38,100 bases of DNA, taken from assembly GCA_937867305.1 (NCBI GenBank), contig CALMKJ010000123.1, positions 1 through 38,100 of the forward strand. The letters are read 5' to 3'. Position 1 is the first letter of the stretch. Each line of letters opens with the position of its first letter. The translations under genes and the position numbers were made by a program. This DNA is from an uncultured Ectothiorhodospiraceae bacterium. GTDB taxonomy: Bacteria > Pseudomonadota > Gammaproteobacteria > JAABTG01. This document shows, piece after piece, positions 9,654 through 21,476 of the stretch. Below the pieces are notes generated by a model, which was not told the origin of the DNA, did no database searches, and saw only the letters and a list, made by a program, of their open reading frames with translations.

Positions 9654-11936
9654 TTGGCGCAGGCAATTCCCAAAAAAACCAACCGGTCGGCGCCCCTGGG
9701 GGCCCATCTCGGCCGTGGACTCCGCGAGGTCCTGTTCATCGTCGGTGGGGTCACCGCCGTCTACCTGTTGGTGTCCCTTCTCAGCTACCACCCGACCGAC
9801 CCCGGGTGGTCCCAGGTCGGCACTGCGGGCCGCGTTGCGAACCGCGGCGGCATTGCCGGGGCCTGGCTCGCCGACGTGGGTCTCTATCTCTTTGGTTATC
9901 TCGCCTACCTGTTTCCGGCGCTGCTGGCTGTGGTGGGCTGGTCCATCTACCGGGGAGGCAGGCTCCCCACTCCCGGCTCGTGGCACGTCGCGGCGAGCCG
10001 GGCGAGCGGGTTCCTGCTGACGCTCACCGCCGGCTCGGGTCTCGCGACGTTGCACTTCGCCGCCCGGGGCCTGCCGCTCGCCGCGGGTGGTGCCCTCGGC
10101 GACGTGGTGGGCAGGGGGCTCGCGGGGCTGTTCAGCCCCCTCGGGGCCACGCTGTTCCTGCTGGCGCTGTTTCTCGTGGGTGTGACACTGTTCACCGGCC
10201 TGTCCTGGTTCGCGGTCATGGACGCGGTTGGGCTCTTCACGATCGAGGCGCTGTCCTGGGTTGCGGGTCTGCCCCGCAGGCTGAGGGAGGCGCTGCGGGC
10301 GCGCAAGGCGAGGCAGGAGCGAGAGACGGTCGTCGCTCGCGCCAAGGCGAAGACCACGCGCCGCGCGCCACCCCGGATCGAGCCCGTCGCCGGTCCCGTG
10401 CAGCCGAGCGTTCGGGTCGAGATGGAGCGGCAGGTACCCCTCTTCGAGCCTTCGGGCGAGGGCGGGCTGCCGCCGTTGTCGTTGCTCGACCCCGCGCCCG
10501 TCTCCCAGACGCCCATCGGGAAGGCGGCCCTGGAGGCCATGTCCCGGCAGGTCGAGGTCAAGCTGCTCGACTTCGGGATCGAGGTGCAGGTCGTGGCCGT
10601 GCACCCGGGGCCGGTGGTCACGCGCTTCGAGCTCCAGCCCTCGCCGGGCCTGAAGGTCAGCCGCATCAGCGCCCTCGCGAAGGACCTGGCGCGCTCGCTG
10701 TCGGTGGTGAGCGTGCGCATCGTCGAGGTGATCCCGGGGAAATCGGTCATCGGCCTGGAGATCCCCAACGAGCACCGGGAGCTCGTGGTGCTCAGCGAGA
10801 TCCTGAAATCCAAGGAGTACGACGAGCTCTCCTCCGCGGTCGCGCTCTCGCTCGGCAAGGACATCGGGGGGCGCCCGGTGGTGGTGGACCTCGCGCGCAT
10901 GCCGCACCTGTTGGTGGCCGGCACGACCGGTTCCGGGAAGTCGGTGGCCATCAACGCGATGGTCCTGAGCCTGCTCTACAAGTCCTCCCCGGCCGAGGTC
11001 CGCCTCATCCTGGTCGACCCCAAGATGCTGGAGCTCTCGGTCTACGAGGGGATCCCGCATTTGCTGGCGCCGGTCGTGACCGACATGAAGGAGGCGGCGA
11101 ACGCGCTGCGCTGGTGCGTGGCGGAGATGGACCGCCGGTATCGAGTGATGTCCGCCCTCGGGGTCCGCAACCTCGGCGGGTACAACCGCAAGGTCAAGGA
11201 GGCCTCCTCGCGCGGCAGCCCGCTGCGCGACCCCCTGTTCAAGGGCGGGGAAGGCGAAGAGGTCGCGCTCCTGACGACGTTGCCGCTCGTGGTCGTGGTC
11301 ATCGACGAGCTGGCGGACATGATGATGGTGGTGGGCAAGAAGGTCGAAGACCTGATCTGCCGTCTCGCCCAGAAGGCCAGGGCCTCTGGCATTCACCTCA
11401 TCCTGGCGACGCAGCGACCCTCGGTCGACGTCATCACGGGGCTCATCAAGGCCAACATTCCAACCCGCATCGCGTTCCAGGTCTCCTCGAAGGTGGATTC
11501 GCGCACCATCCTGGACCAGATGGGGGCCGAGCATCTCCTCGGCCACGGCGACATGCTCTATCTCCCGCCGGGGAGCGGCGCTCCGATCCGGGTCCACGGG
11601 GCCTTCGTGTCGGACAACGAGGTCCACCGCGTCGTGGAGCACCTGCGCGCGCACGGCAAGCCGGACTACGTGCACGAGATCCTCCAGGCCGCGGAGGAGC
11701 AGGAGAACGGTGAGGGTGGCGAGGCCGCGGGGGGAGAGAAGGACCCGCTCTACGACCAGGCGGTGGTCATCGTCATGGAGAGCCGCCGCGCGTCCATCTC
11801 GGGCGTGCAGCGACGCCTCAAGATCGGTTACAACCGTGCAGCCCGCATGATCGAAGAAATGGAGCGGGCGGGTCTCGTGGGCCCGCTCCAGTCCAACGGC
11901 AGCCGCGAGGTGCTGGTGCCCTCGGCGCCACACTGA
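9654..11936 (+). CDS. ftsK: DNA translocase FtsK
   Basis: Septal DNA pump that clears chromosome termini during division and activates XerCD at dif. The 760-residue protein has an N-terminal domain with four membrane segments (within about 25-185), a short linker, then the alpha/beta motor with Walker A GTTGSGKS (423-430) and a Walker B region [13 protein letters not shown]. It ends in the winged-helix gamma domain (about 695-755, with [20 protein letters not shown]) that reads KOPS. The linker is short compared with E. coli FtsK, as in most bacteria. The start is TTG at 9654 and has no clear Shine-Dalgarno, but no other start would keep the first membrane helix. lolA, rarA and serS follow in the same direction. 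Confidence 0.96.
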   Translation: MAQAIPKKTNRSAPLGAHLGRGLREVLFIVGGVTAVYLLVSLLSYHPTDPGWSQVGTAGRVANRGGIAGAWLADVGLYLFGYLAYLFPALLAVVGWSIYRGGRLPTPGSWHVAASRASGFLLTLTAGSGLATLHFAARGLPLAAGGALGDVVGRGLAGLFSPLGATLFLLALFLVGVTLFTGLSWFAVMDAVGLFTIEALSWVAGLPRRLREALRARKARQERETVVARAKAKTTRRAPPRIEPVAGPVQPSVRVEMERQVPLFEPSGEGGLPPLSLLDPAPVSQTPIGKAALEAMSRQVEVKLLDFGIEVQVVAVHPGPVVTRFELQPSPGLKVSRISALAKDLARSLSVVSVRIVEVIPGKSVIGLEIPNEHRELVVLSEILKSKEYDELSSAVALSLGKDIGGRPVVVDLARMPHLLVAGTTGSGKSVAINAMVLSLLYKSSPAEVRLILVDPKMLELSVYEGIPHLLAPVVTDMKEAANALRWCVAEMDRRYRVMSALGVRNLGGYNRKVKEASSRGSPLRDPLFKGGEGEEVALLTTLPLVVVVIDELADMMMVVGKKVEDLICRLAQKARASGIHLILATQRPSVDVITGLIKANIPTRIAFQVSSKVDSRTILDQMGAEHLLGHGDMLYLPPGSGAPIRVHGAFVSDNEVHRVVEHLRAHGKPDYVHEILQAAEEQENGEGGEAAGGEKDPLYDQAVVIVMESRRASISGVQRRLKIGYNRAARMIEEMERAGLVGPLQSNGSREVLVPSAPH

Positions 11937-11982
11937 GCGCCGCGGCCGGAGCGCCCGTCAACCTCCCCAGGTCCCTGGCTCT

Positions 11983-12615
11983 ATGACTCGCATCCTGAAG
12001 GTCACATTCCTCAGCGTGCTGCTCGCGACGAGCGCCGGCGCTGCCGCTGACGTCGCGCGGCTCAAGACCTTTCTCAGCGAGATGAAATCGCTCGAGGCCG
12101 CCTTCGAGCAGACCGTCGAGGACGAGAAGGGACGCAACCTGGAGAGCTCCTTCGGCCGGTTCTACCTGTCGCGGCCGGGCCGGTTCCGCTGGAGCTACAC
12201 GGTCCCCTACGTCCAGGAGATCGTCTCGGACGGGGAGGAGGTCTGGATCTACGACAGCGAGCTCGCGCAGGTCACGGTGAAGAGTGCGCGCGAGGCGCTC
12301 GCGAATGCCCCGGGGCTCTTGTTGAGCACGAACCGTCCGCTGGAGGCGGAATTCGTCCTGACGGACCTCGGTCGCAAGGGTGACGTGGAGTGGGTGGAGC
12401 TCACGCCGAAATCCACCGACGCGCCCTTCCGCAAGGTGCGCATCGGACTGCGCGGGCGCGACCTGGCAGAGATGGAACTGGCGGACGGCTTCGGTCAGCT
12501 CACCCATCTGCGCTTCAAGGGAGCGATCAAGAACCCGAAGTTGAGCCCCGAGCTCTTCCGCTTCCAGCCGCCCGATGGGGTGGATGTCATGCGCGACCCC
12601 ACCGTGACGCACTGA
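11983..12615 (+). CDS. lolA: Outer-membrane lipoprotein carrier protein LolA
   Basis: Periplasmic chaperone that takes lipoproteins from LolCDE and hands them to LolB at the outer membrane. The 210-residue precursor begins with a signal peptide (about 1-22, ending GAAA-D). The mature part has the LolA pattern: LKTFLSEMKSLEAAFEQTV, then GRFYLSRPGRFRWSYTVPYVQEIVSDGEEVWIYDSELAQV, the RPGRFRW stretch being the family hallmark. ATG at 11983 is 46 bp after ftsK. The order ftsK-lolA-rarA is strongly conserved in gammaproteobacteria. Confidence 0.95.
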   Translation: MTRILKVTFLSVLLATSAGAAADVARLKTFLSEMKSLEAAFEQTVEDEKGRNLESSFGRFYLSRPGRFRWSYTVPYVQEIVSDGEEVWIYDSELAQVTVKSAREALANAPGLLLSTNRPLEAEFVLTDLGRKGDVEWVELTPKSTDAPFRKVRIGLRGRDLAEMELADGFGQLTHLRFKGAIKNPKLSPELFRFQPPDGVDVMRDPTVTH

Positions 12616-12639
12616 GCGCGCCCGTCGCCGAGCCTGGCC

Positions 12640-15346
<2,707 letters not shown>

Positions 15347-15361
15347 CGGCGCGTAGCCGCG

Positions 15362-16750
15362 CTACAGCGCTGCGAGGATCGCGTCGACGCTCTTCTTGGC
15401 GTCGCCGAAGAGCATGCGGGCGTTGTCCTCGAAGAACAGCGGGTTCTCGACCCCGGCGTAGCCGGTGGCCATGCTGCGCTTCATGACGACGACGGTCCGG
15501 GCCTTCCACACCTCCAGCACCGGCATGCCGGCGATGGGGCTGTCCGGGTCGGTCTGGGCGCTCGGGTTGACGATGTCGTTGGCCCCGATCACGAGGACGG
15601 CGTCGGTCTCCGGGAAATCAGGGTTGATCTCGTCCATCTCGAGCACGATGTCGTAGGGCACCTTCGCCTCGGCCAGCAGCACGTTCATGTGCCCGGGCAT
15701 GCGTCCCGCGACCGGGTGGATGGCGAAACGCACCTTGACCCCGCGTGCCCGCAGCTTCTCCGAGATCGCGGCGATGGGGTACTGGGCCTGGGCGACGGCC
15801 ATGCCGTAGCCGGGAACGATGACGACCTGGTCGGCGTCCTTCAGGAGCTGGGCGGTGTCCTCCGCGCTGATCGGGTTGACCTCTCTTCCCTCCGCAACCC
15901 CGGCGGCGGACGTGCCCGTGGGGGTCCCGAACCCACCGGCGATCACGGCGAGGAACTTGCGATTCATCGCCCGGCACATGATGTAGGAGAGGATCGCGCC
16001 GCTCGAGCCCACCAGGGCACCCGTGACGATCAGCAGGTCGTTCGACAACATGAAACCGGTCGCCGCCGCCGCCCACCCGGAGTAGCTGTTCAGCATCGAG
16101 ATCACCACGGGCATGTCGGCGCCGCCGATGGCGATGACCATGTGGATACCGAAGAGGAACGCGAGCAGCGTCATGAGGACCAGGGCCACCAGGCCGCCCC
16201 TCGGGTCCGCCTGCAGGAACTCCCACCCCAGCCAGAGGCTGACGAGCAGCAGCCCCAGGTTCAGCCAGTGCCGCGCCGGTAGCAGCATGGGCCTGCTCGT
16301 GACGATCCCCTGCAGCTTGCCGAAGGCGACGACCGATCCGGTGAAGGTCACGGCGCCAATCAGGACGCCCAGGTAGATCTCGACCTCGTGGATCGTGCGC
16401 TCCACCCCGTGATGCTGCACCGAGGGGTCGAGGTAGCTGGCGAAGCCGACCAGCACGGCGGCGAGGCCGACGAAGCTGTGCAGCATCGCCACCAGCTGCG
16501 GCATCGCCGTCATCACCACGCGTCGTGCGACCACGATTCCAATCACGGCGCCGACGCCCATCGTGACGGCGATCAGGACGTAGGCGTTCACGTGGGGCAG
16601 GGCGAGCGTCGCCACGATGGCGATCGCCATGCCGACCATCCCGTAGAGGTTTCCCCGGCGTGCCGACTCGGGGTGCGAGAGGCCGCCGAGGCTCAGGATG
16701 AAGAGGACGGCGGCGACCAGGTATGCGCTGCTGATCAGTCCCTGAGACAT
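15362..16750 (-). CDS. pntB: NAD(P) transhydrogenase subunit beta
   Basis: Membrane and NADP(H)-binding subunit of the proton-translocating transhydrogenase. The 462-residue protein has about eight N-terminal membrane segments (within 5-265) and a C-terminal NADP(H) domain (about 290-460) with [35 protein letters not shown] and [15 protein letters not shown] family match to E. coli PntB (462 residues) is clear along its length. ATG at 16750 has GAGGA about 8 bp upstream, and it lies 11 bp behind pntA, so the two are one operon. Confidence 0.97.
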   Translation of the reverse strand: MSQGLISSAYLVAAVLFILSLGGLSHPESARRGNLYGMVGMAIAIVATLALPHVNAYVLIAVTMGVGAVIGIVVARRVVMTAMPQLVAMLHSFVGLAAVLVGFASYLDPSVQHHGVERTIHEVEIYLGVLIGAVTFTGSVVAFGKLQGIVTSRPMLLPARHWLNLGLLLVSLWLGWEFLQADPRGGLVALVLMTLLAFLFGIHMVIAIGGADMPVVISMLNSYSGWAAAATGFMLSNDLLIVTGALVGSSGAILSYIMCRAMNRKFLAVIAGGFGTPTGTSAAGVAEGREVNPISAEDTAQLLKDADQVVIVPGYGMAVAQAQYPIAAISEKLRARGVKVRFAIHPVAGRMPGHMNVLLAEAKVPYDIVLEMDEINPDFPETDAVLVIGANDIVNPSAQTDPDSPIAGMPVLEVWKARTVVVMKRSMATGYAGVENPLFFEDNARMLFGDAKKSVDAILAAL

Positions 16751-16761
16751 GGGTCGGTCCT

Positions 16762-18324
16762 CTACTTGCGGAACATCTGCAGCATGCGCTGCGTGACCAG
16801 AAAGCCGCCCGCGACGTTGATCATCGAGAGCAAGACCGCGAAGGCGGCCAGGACCGTGACCAGGCTGGGGAAGGGTCCCGAGATCTGGAGCAGGGCACCG
16901 AGCACGATGATTCCGCTGATGGCGTTCGTCACGCTCATGAGCGGCGTGTGCAGGGCGGGGGTGACGCTCCACACCACCTTGTAGCCGACGAAGATGGCGA
17001 GCACGAACACGGTGAGGTGGTTCAGGAGCTCACGGGGCGCCACGGTGCCGACGGCGAGGAAGGCGAGCGCACCCAGGAGCAGCGCGACGGCCGATCCGAG
17101 GCCGGCGCGCGCGGCCGCCTCCTCTTTCGATGGCTGGGGCGGCTTCGCGGGGACCGGGGGCTTCGGGGGTGCCTTCGAGAGTTTGGGGGCGGGGGGTGGC
17201 CAGGTGATCTCGCCGTCCCGGATGACGGTCGCGCCGCGGATGACGTCGTCCTCCATGTCGACCACGATCCGCCCGTCCTTCGCGGGGGTGAGGTCCGTCA
17301 GCAGGTGTCGCAGGTTGGTCGCGTAGAGCCGGCTCGACTGCGTCGGCAGGCGGCTCGGCAGGTCCGTGTGACCGATGATGGTGACCCCATGGCGCACGAC
17401 CACCTTTCCCGGCTCGGTGAGCGCGCAGTTGCCGCCCTGCTCGGCGGCGAGATCGACGATCACGCTGCCGTCGGCCATGGACTGCACCATCTCCTCGGTG
17501 ATCAGCTTGGGGGCCGGCTTCCCCGGGATCAGCGCGGTCGTGACGATGATGTCGACCTCGCGCGCCTGCGCGGCGAAGAGTGCCATCTCGGCCTTGATGA
17601 AGGCCTCGCTCATCACCTTCGCGTAGCCACCCGTCCCGCTGCCTTCCTCCTCGAAATCCAGCATGAGGAACTCGGCCCCCATGCTCTTCACCTGGTCCTT
17701 CACCTCGGGCCGGGTGTCGAAGGCGCGCACGACCGCACCCATGCCGTGGGCGGTGCCGATGGCGGCGAGGCCCGCCACGCCCGCGCCGATGACCAGCACC
17801 TTGGCCGGCGGGACCTTGCCCGCCGCGGTGATCTGTCCGGTGAAGAAGCGCCCGAAGTGCCCCGCGGCCTCGATGATGGCGCGGTAACCCGCGATGTTGG
17901 CCATCGAGGAGAGGGCGTCGAGCTTCTGCGCCCGGGAGATGCGGGGCACGCTGTCCATGGCGATGACGGTGGCCTTGCGCGCGGCGAGCCGCTGCATCAG
18001 CTCGGGATTCTGGGCGGGCCACAGGAAGCTCGCGAGCGTGGCGCCCTCCCGCAGCAGTTCGGCCTCGTGCACGCCGAGCGTGGGGTGGGGCTCGGGTGCG
18101 CGGACCTTCAGGACGACGTCGGCCGAGGCCCACAGGGCCCGGGTGTCGGGCACGATCTCCGCCCCGGCTTCCCGGTAGAGGTCGTCCGAGAAATGGGACA
18201 GTGCCCCGGCGCCGGCCTCGACGGACACCGGGAAACCGAGCTTGACGAGCTCCCGGACGGACTCTGGCGTCGCCGCCACGCGCGCCTCGTTTTCGTGGAT
18301 CTCCCGCGGAATTGCGATTCTCAC
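16762..18324 (-). CDS. pntA: NAD(P) transhydrogenase subunit alpha
   Basis: NAD(H)-binding subunit that with PntB couples hydride transfer from NADH to NADP+ to proton entry, supplying NADPH. In the 520-residue chain an alanine-dehydrogenase-like domain (1-380) carries [20 protein letters not shown], the NAD loop [15 protein letters not shown] and the RQD-type loop region [14 protein letters not shown] proline/lysine-rich linker (about 380-410) follows, then three or four membrane helices to the end. It is the single-chain E. coli type, not the split alpha1/alpha2 type. The start is GTG at 18324: AGGAG lies about 9 bp upstream and the product starts exactly at the conserved RIAIPRE. A TATAAT -10 lies about 60 bp upstream. 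Confidence 0.96.
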   Translation of the reverse strand: MRIAIPREIHENEARVAATPESVRELVKLGFPVSVEAGAGALSHFSDDLYREAGAEIVPDTRALWASADVVLKVRAPEPHPTLGVHEAELLREGATLASFLWPAQNPELMQRLAARKATVIAMDSVPRISRAQKLDALSSMANIAGYRAIIEAAGHFGRFFTGQITAAGKVPPAKVLVIGAGVAGLAAIGTAHGMGAVVRAFDTRPEVKDQVKSMGAEFLMLDFEEEGSGTGGYAKVMSEAFIKAEMALFAAQAREVDIIVTTALIPGKPAPKLITEEMVQSMADGSVIVDLAAEQGGNCALTEPGKVVVRHGVTIIGHTDLPSRLPTQSSRLYATNLRHLLTDLTPAKDGRIVVDMEDDVIRGATVIRDGEITWPPPAPKLSKAPPKPPVPAKPPQPSKEEAAARAGLGSAVALLLGALAFLAVGTVAPRELLNHLTVFVLAIFVGYKVVWSVTPALHTPLMSVTNAISGIIVLGALLQISGPFPSLVTVLAAFAVLLSMINVAGGFLVTQRMLQMFRK

Positions 18325-18382
18325 GGCTCGGGTCTCCTCGCTGCCTGTGGGGCGTCTCGAGCCCCCGGTCAGGGGCCGGCGG

Positions 18383-18388
18383 ATTATA
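18383..18388 (-). promoter_or_regulatory. Candidate -10 of the pntAB operon
   Basis: On the minus strand this is a perfect TATAAT preceded by GGC, about 60 bp before the pntA GTG. I see no matching -35 at 16-18 bp, so strength or an activator requirement is open. Confidence 0.5.
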
Positions 18389-18417
18389 GCCGAGACGCAG
18401 GACTCGCTTGTTGCCCC

Positions 18418-18453
18418 AGAAACGACGAAGCCCCGGCGTCGGCCGGGGCTTCG
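18418..18453 (-). terminator. Terminator of the BI-1 family gene
   Basis: A perfect 12-bp inverted repeat, CGAAGCCCCGGC / GCCGGGGCTTCG, with a 4-base loop. Read on the minus strand it is followed by TCGTTTCT, so it fits transcripts from the gene ending at 18480; the plus strand has no T tract. Confidence 0.6.
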
Positions 18454-18479
18454 CATGGGGTCCTGGGGAAGCCGAAGGA

Positions 18480-19151
18480 CTATTCGTCGCCGCCGAAGAC
18501 CCCCAGCAGGTGCAGGAGACTGCTGAAAAGATTGTAGATGGAGACGTAAAGGGTCACGGTGGCGGAGACGTAGTTCGTTTCCCCGCCGTGGATGATCGCG
18601 CTCGTCTCCCAGAGGATCAGCCCGGACATCAGCAGCACGAAGATCGCCGAGACGGCGAGCGAGAGCCCGCCGAGCCCGAACAGGACCGCGGCGAGGCCTG
18701 CCAGGAAGGCGACGAGGATCCCCGCCATGAGGAAACCGCCGAGGAAGCTGAAGTCCTTGCGGCTGGTGACGGCGTAGGCGGACATGGCGACGAAGATGAC
18801 GCCGGTGCCGGCGAGCGCCATCGCCACGACCTGAGTGCCGTTCGGCAGGGCCGTCACGTAGTGGTTCAGGATGGGACCGAGGGTGAGGCCCATGAAGCCG
18901 GTCAGCGCGAACACGAACAGCAGCCCCAGGCTGCTGTTCCGGAACTTGTTCGTGAGGAACAGCAGCAGGAAGTAGCCACCGAGCGTCACCAGCAGGCCGG
19001 GGTGTGGCATGCGGGTGGCCATCGCGATGCCCGCCGTCAGGGCGCTGAACAGCAGCGTCATCGCGAGAAGAAGATAGGTGTTGCGCAAGACCTTGTTGGT
19101 CTCGAGGACCGATTCCATCGGTCGGGTGTAGGCCGGGAAGGTCTGGCTCAT
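18480..19151 (-). CDS. Bax inhibitor-1/YccA family membrane protein
   Basis: Seven-helix inner-membrane protein of the BI-1/TMBIM family. E. coli relatives are YccA, which modulates FtsH, and YbhL; the biochemical role is uncertain (calcium leak in some homologues). The 223 residues hold seven hydrophobic segments from about residue 25 to the end, with short loops, and the family's C-terminal [28 protein letters not shown] stretch, then a tail ending GGDE. The N-terminal [26 protein letters not shown] is typical of the YccA subgroup. ATG at 19151. It is a single-gene unit with a good promoter (19223-19250) and its own terminator. Confidence 0.92.
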   Translation of the reverse strand: MSQTFPAYTRPMESVLETNKVLRNTYLLLAMTLLFSALTAGIAMATRMPHPGLLVTLGGYFLLLFLTNKFRNSSLGLLFVFALTGFMGLTLGPILNHYVTALPNGTQVVAMALAGTGVIFVAMSAYAVTSRKDFSFLGGFLMAGILVAFLAGLAAVLFGLGGLSLAVSAIFVLLMSGLILWETSAIIHGGETNYVSATVTLYVSIYNLFSSLLHLLGVFGGDE

Positions 19152-19222
19152 GTCGTTCTCCGTGCTGGGTTGCGATTGCCCACGGACATCTCAGACTTCG
19201 ATGGACGGCCGGAGGTTCCGCG

Positions 19223-19250
19223 ATGATATCGGGCGCACCGATCCCGTCAA
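19223..19250 (-). promoter_or_regulatory. Sigma-70-type promoter of the BI-1 family gene
   Basis: On the minus strand TTGACG (19250-19245), a 16-bp spacer and TATCAT (19028-type hexamer at 19228-19223) match the consensus 5/6 and 5/6. The expected start near 19216 gives a leader of about 65 bases. Confidence 0.6.
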
Positions 19251-19323
19251 CCCGAGGAGAGCCCGGGCCGGACCTCCTGGGGAGGATTTGCGCTATCCTT
19301 GGCGCTTCCGCCTTTCCGAGAAG

Positions 19324-19413
19324 GGTGGGTTGGCCGAGCGGTTGAAGGCACTAGTCTTGAAAACTAGCAAGGGAGCAATCCCTTCCTGGGTTCGAATCCC
19401 AGACCCACCGCCA
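19324..19413 (+). tRNA. tRNA-Ser (anticodon TGA)
   Basis: A 90-base class II tRNA. The acceptor arms GGTGGGT (19324-19330) and ACCCACC (19403-19409) are followed by G and an encoded CCA. The anticodon stem CTAGT/ACTAG encloses CTTGAAA with TGA at 19358-19360. A long variable arm and the TTCGAATCC T loop fit serine. It reads UCA codons. Confidence 0.97.
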
Positions 19414-19478
19414 TCACCACGCCTCGCAAGGTTGCCAGAAGGCCTTCGCTGGCCTCGTGAGACACCTCGAGCCTGCCG

Positions 19479-20078
19479 TCAATCGCGCCGGTAGGTCCCC
19501 ACGATGTGCGCCCGGCCGATCACGTGCCCCTCCATGGCCTTCTCCAACGTCGCCTTGGTGGGCTTGCCGAGGTCCGGCAGCGCCACGTCGAGGGCATAGA
19601 GCTTGTGGAAGTAGCGGTGGCGCCCGATGGGCGGACACGGACCTCCATACCCCGTGCGCTTCCAGTCGTTCAGACCCTCGCGGGTGCCGGCGGGCAGGTC
19701 GGTCGGTGCCACGGCCTCGGGCAGGCCGCTCGAGTCGGCCGGAAGGTTGTAGAGCACCCAGTGGACCCAGGTCATCTTCGGGGCCGCGGGGTCGGGCGCG
19801 TCCGGGTCGTCGACGATCAGGGCGAGGCTCCTGGTGCCGGCGGGTACCCCGGACCACGCCAGGGGGGGTGATCGGTCCTTGCCATCGCAGGTGTACAGCG
19901 TGGGAATCGCACCCTCGGGTGCAAACGCCGTCGAGGTGATGGTCAGGCTCATCACGCGGTCTCCTCCGGCTGCGCAGGCGGCAGGGCCAGTCGTCGCGAA
20001 CGCCGTCAGGGCGCCGAGCAGCAACAACCCCACCTGTGGTCGGAGGCGCTGCCGCCAAGCGTTCGTGTGACTGGACAT
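19479..20078 (-). CDS. Secreted PEBP/YbhB-YbcL family protein
   Basis: Phosphatidylethanolamine-binding-protein fold, the bacterial Raf-kinase-inhibitor-like family. Its ligand and role are mostly unknown. The 199-residue precursor has a probable signal peptide (about 1-37, with VGLLLLGALTAFATTGPAACA). The fold's conserved elements follow: FAPEGAIPTLYTCDGKDRSPPLAW, SLALIVDDPDAPD, WVHWVLYNLP and GYGGPCPPIGRHRYFHKLYALD. The DPDAP and GPCPP...HRY ligand-pocket motifs are intact. A cytoplasmic start at the internal ATG (VMSLTITS, about residue 43) is also thinkable and would remove the signal. Divergent from the DHOD-like gene; its 3' end faces tRNA-Ser. Confidence 0.9.
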   Translation of the reverse strand: MSSHTNAWRQRLRPQVGLLLLGALTAFATTGPAACAAGGDRVMSLTITSTAFAPEGAIPTLYTCDGKDRSPPLAWSGVPAGTRSLALIVDDPDAPDPAAPKMTWVHWVLYNLPADSSGLPEAVAPTDLPAGTREGLNDWKRTGYGGPCPPIGRHRYFHKLYALDVALPDLGKPTKATLEKAMEGHVIGRAHIVGTYRRD

Positions 20079-20112
20079 GGGATGATGTGTGCGCTCCGCG
20101 CCGTCCTACCGG

Positions 20113-20118
20113 TATCAT
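20113..20118 (+). promoter_or_regulatory. Candidate -10 before the DHOD-like gene
   Basis: TATCAT (5/6) lies 59 bp before the ATG at 20178 in the gap between the divergent genes. No clear -35 is seen at the right distance. Confidence 0.35.
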
Positions 20119-20177
20119 GCTCCGCGGTTCCGGCCAAAGGAAGCCGCCCGTTCCATCCCCTCTCCTCAAGGTGAACT

Positions 20178-21176
20178 ATGGACCTTTCCAGCGATTACCT
20201 GGGTTTCCGGCTCAAGCACCCCGTGATGCTGGGGGCTTCTCCCCTCGTGCAGGACCTGGGCAAGGTGAAGCAGGCCGAGGACGCGGGGGTGTCTGCCATC
20301 GTGATGAACTCCCTGTTCCAGGAACAGATCGAGCACGAGCGGCGGCTCGAGGAGCGTCGCGCGGAGGTCAACGAGTCCTTTGGCGAGGCCCAGAGCTACC
20401 TGCCGGCCTCGAGCGAATACGTGGCCGGTCCTGACGCCTATCTCGAGCAATTACGCAAGGTCAAGGAGGCCGTGGACGTTCCCGTGATCGGGTCGCTGAA
20501 CGGCACGACCCAGGCGGGCTGGCTCGATTATGCCCGGCTCATCGAGCAGGCGGGCGCGGACGCGCTGGAATTGAACGTGTACACCGTGGGCAGCGATCCG
20601 TCCGAGGACTGCTCCACCATCGAGAAGCGACTGGTGGACATGGTGGCTGCGGTGGCCGGCAAGACGACGCTGCCCATTGCGGTGAAACTCTCCCCGAGCT
20701 ACACGGGGCTCTCCCACCTGGCGCGCCAGTTGTCCGCGGCCGGCGCCAAGGGGCTGGTGCTGTTCAACCGGTTCTACCAGCCCGACATCGATCTGGAGAA
20801 ACTGGACGTGTCATTGAAGCTCGAGCTGTCGAGCTCGTCCGAGTTGCTCTCGCGGCTGCGCTGGACGGCGCTCCTGTCCGGTCGCGTCGACGTCTCTCTG
20901 GGGGTGACGGGCGGGGTGCATACGCCCGACGACGCGCTCAAGGCGGTGATGGCCGGCGCGCACGGCGTGCAGGTCGTCTCAGCGGTGCTGAAGAACGGCG
21001 TCGGCGTGGTGACCCGTCTGGTCGAGGGGCTCGACCGCTGGCTCGCCGAGCACGAGTATGCATCCCTGGAGCAGGCCCAGGGCAGCATGAGCCTGTGGCG
21101 CAGCCCCAGGCCGGAGATGTACGAGCGCGGAAATTACATCCGCATCCTGCAGGGCTACTCGCGCTCCTGGCGCTAG
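20178..21176 (+). CDS. Dihydroorotate dehydrogenase-like protein
   Basis: FMN-type TIM barrel related to PyrD (COG0167). The 332 residues include LGFRLKHPVMLGASPLV at the N-terminus, PVIGSLNG, ADALELNVY, LPIAVKLSPSYT (the FMN-site lysine), and a C-terminal phosphate-binding part LGVTGGVHTPDDALKAVMAGAHGVQVVSAVL. The loop after ALELNVY reads TVGSDPSEDC, so the N-x-S-x-P-N stretch with the catalytic Cys/Ser of true dihydroorotate dehydrogenases is absent. It is therefore unlikely to be the pyrimidine enzyme. Close relatives are often found beside pyruvate:ferredoxin oxidoreductase, which is not here. ATG at 20178 has AAGGTG about 7 bp upstream. Monocistronic by position. Confidence 0.88.
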   Translation: MDLSSDYLGFRLKHPVMLGASPLVQDLGKVKQAEDAGVSAIVMNSLFQEQIEHERRLEERRAEVNESFGEAQSYLPASSEYVAGPDAYLEQLRKVKEAVDVPVIGSLNGTTQAGWLDYARLIEQAGADALELNVYTVGSDPSEDCSTIEKRLVDMVAAVAGKTTLPIAVKLSPSYTGLSHLARQLSAAGAKGLVLFNRFYQPDIDLEKLDVSLKLELSSSSELLSRLRWTALLSGRVDVSLGVTGGVHTPDDALKAVMAGAHGVQVVSAVLKNGVGVVTRLVEGLDRWLAEHEYASLEQAQGSMSLWRSPRPEMYERGNYIRILQGYSRSWR

Positions 21177-21285
21177 GGCGGGCGGGGAGACCCGACTGCG
21201 CCAGATCGAGGGCCGCATCCCCGGTACCGGGTGCCCGCGAGCGGGTGGGGTGGCCCGGAGGTGCGGTCTAAGGCAGTGTTTTAGT

Positions 21286-21361
21286 TGGCTCCCCGGGACG
21301 GGCTCGAACCGCCGACCTAGTGATTAACAGTCACCCGCTCTACCGACTGAGCTACCGGGGA
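21286..21361 (-). tRNA. tRNA-Asn (anticodon GTT)
   Basis: On the minus strand the acceptor arm TCCCCGG pairs with CCGGGGA, followed by G and encoded CCA. The anticodon loop CTGTTAA gives GTT, the D arm reads AGCTCAGTCGGTAGAGC and the T loop GGTTCGAGCCC. 76 bases. A clear promoter lies directly upstream. Confidence 0.97.
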
Positions 21362-21373
21362 AAAGCGCGACGT

Positions 21374-21402
21374 ATCCTACTGGCGCCGCGGGAACGGGTC
21401 AA
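21374..21402 (-). promoter_or_regulatory. Promoter of tRNA-Asn
   Basis: On the minus strand TTGACC (21402-21397), a 17-bp spacer and TAGGAT (21379-21374) match sigma-70 5/6 and 4/6. The start would fall about 6 bases before the mature tRNA 5' end. Confidence 0.65.
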
Positions 21403-21476
21403 CTTGAGGAAACCATTCCCGTCGGACGCCTCACTGCCGGGTGCGCCTTCAGACTGACCACGGAGCCTGCGCCCCG

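Noticed and set aside
19286-19323. Promoter for tRNA-Ser from TATCCT at 19294
   Set aside because: A -10-like hexamer is present, but no -35 at 16-18 bp; support too weak.
21220-21231. CCCGGTACCGGG palindrome as terminator of the DHOD-like gene
   Set aside because: A perfect 12-bp palindrome but without loop or T tract; in DNA this G/C-rich it may be chance.
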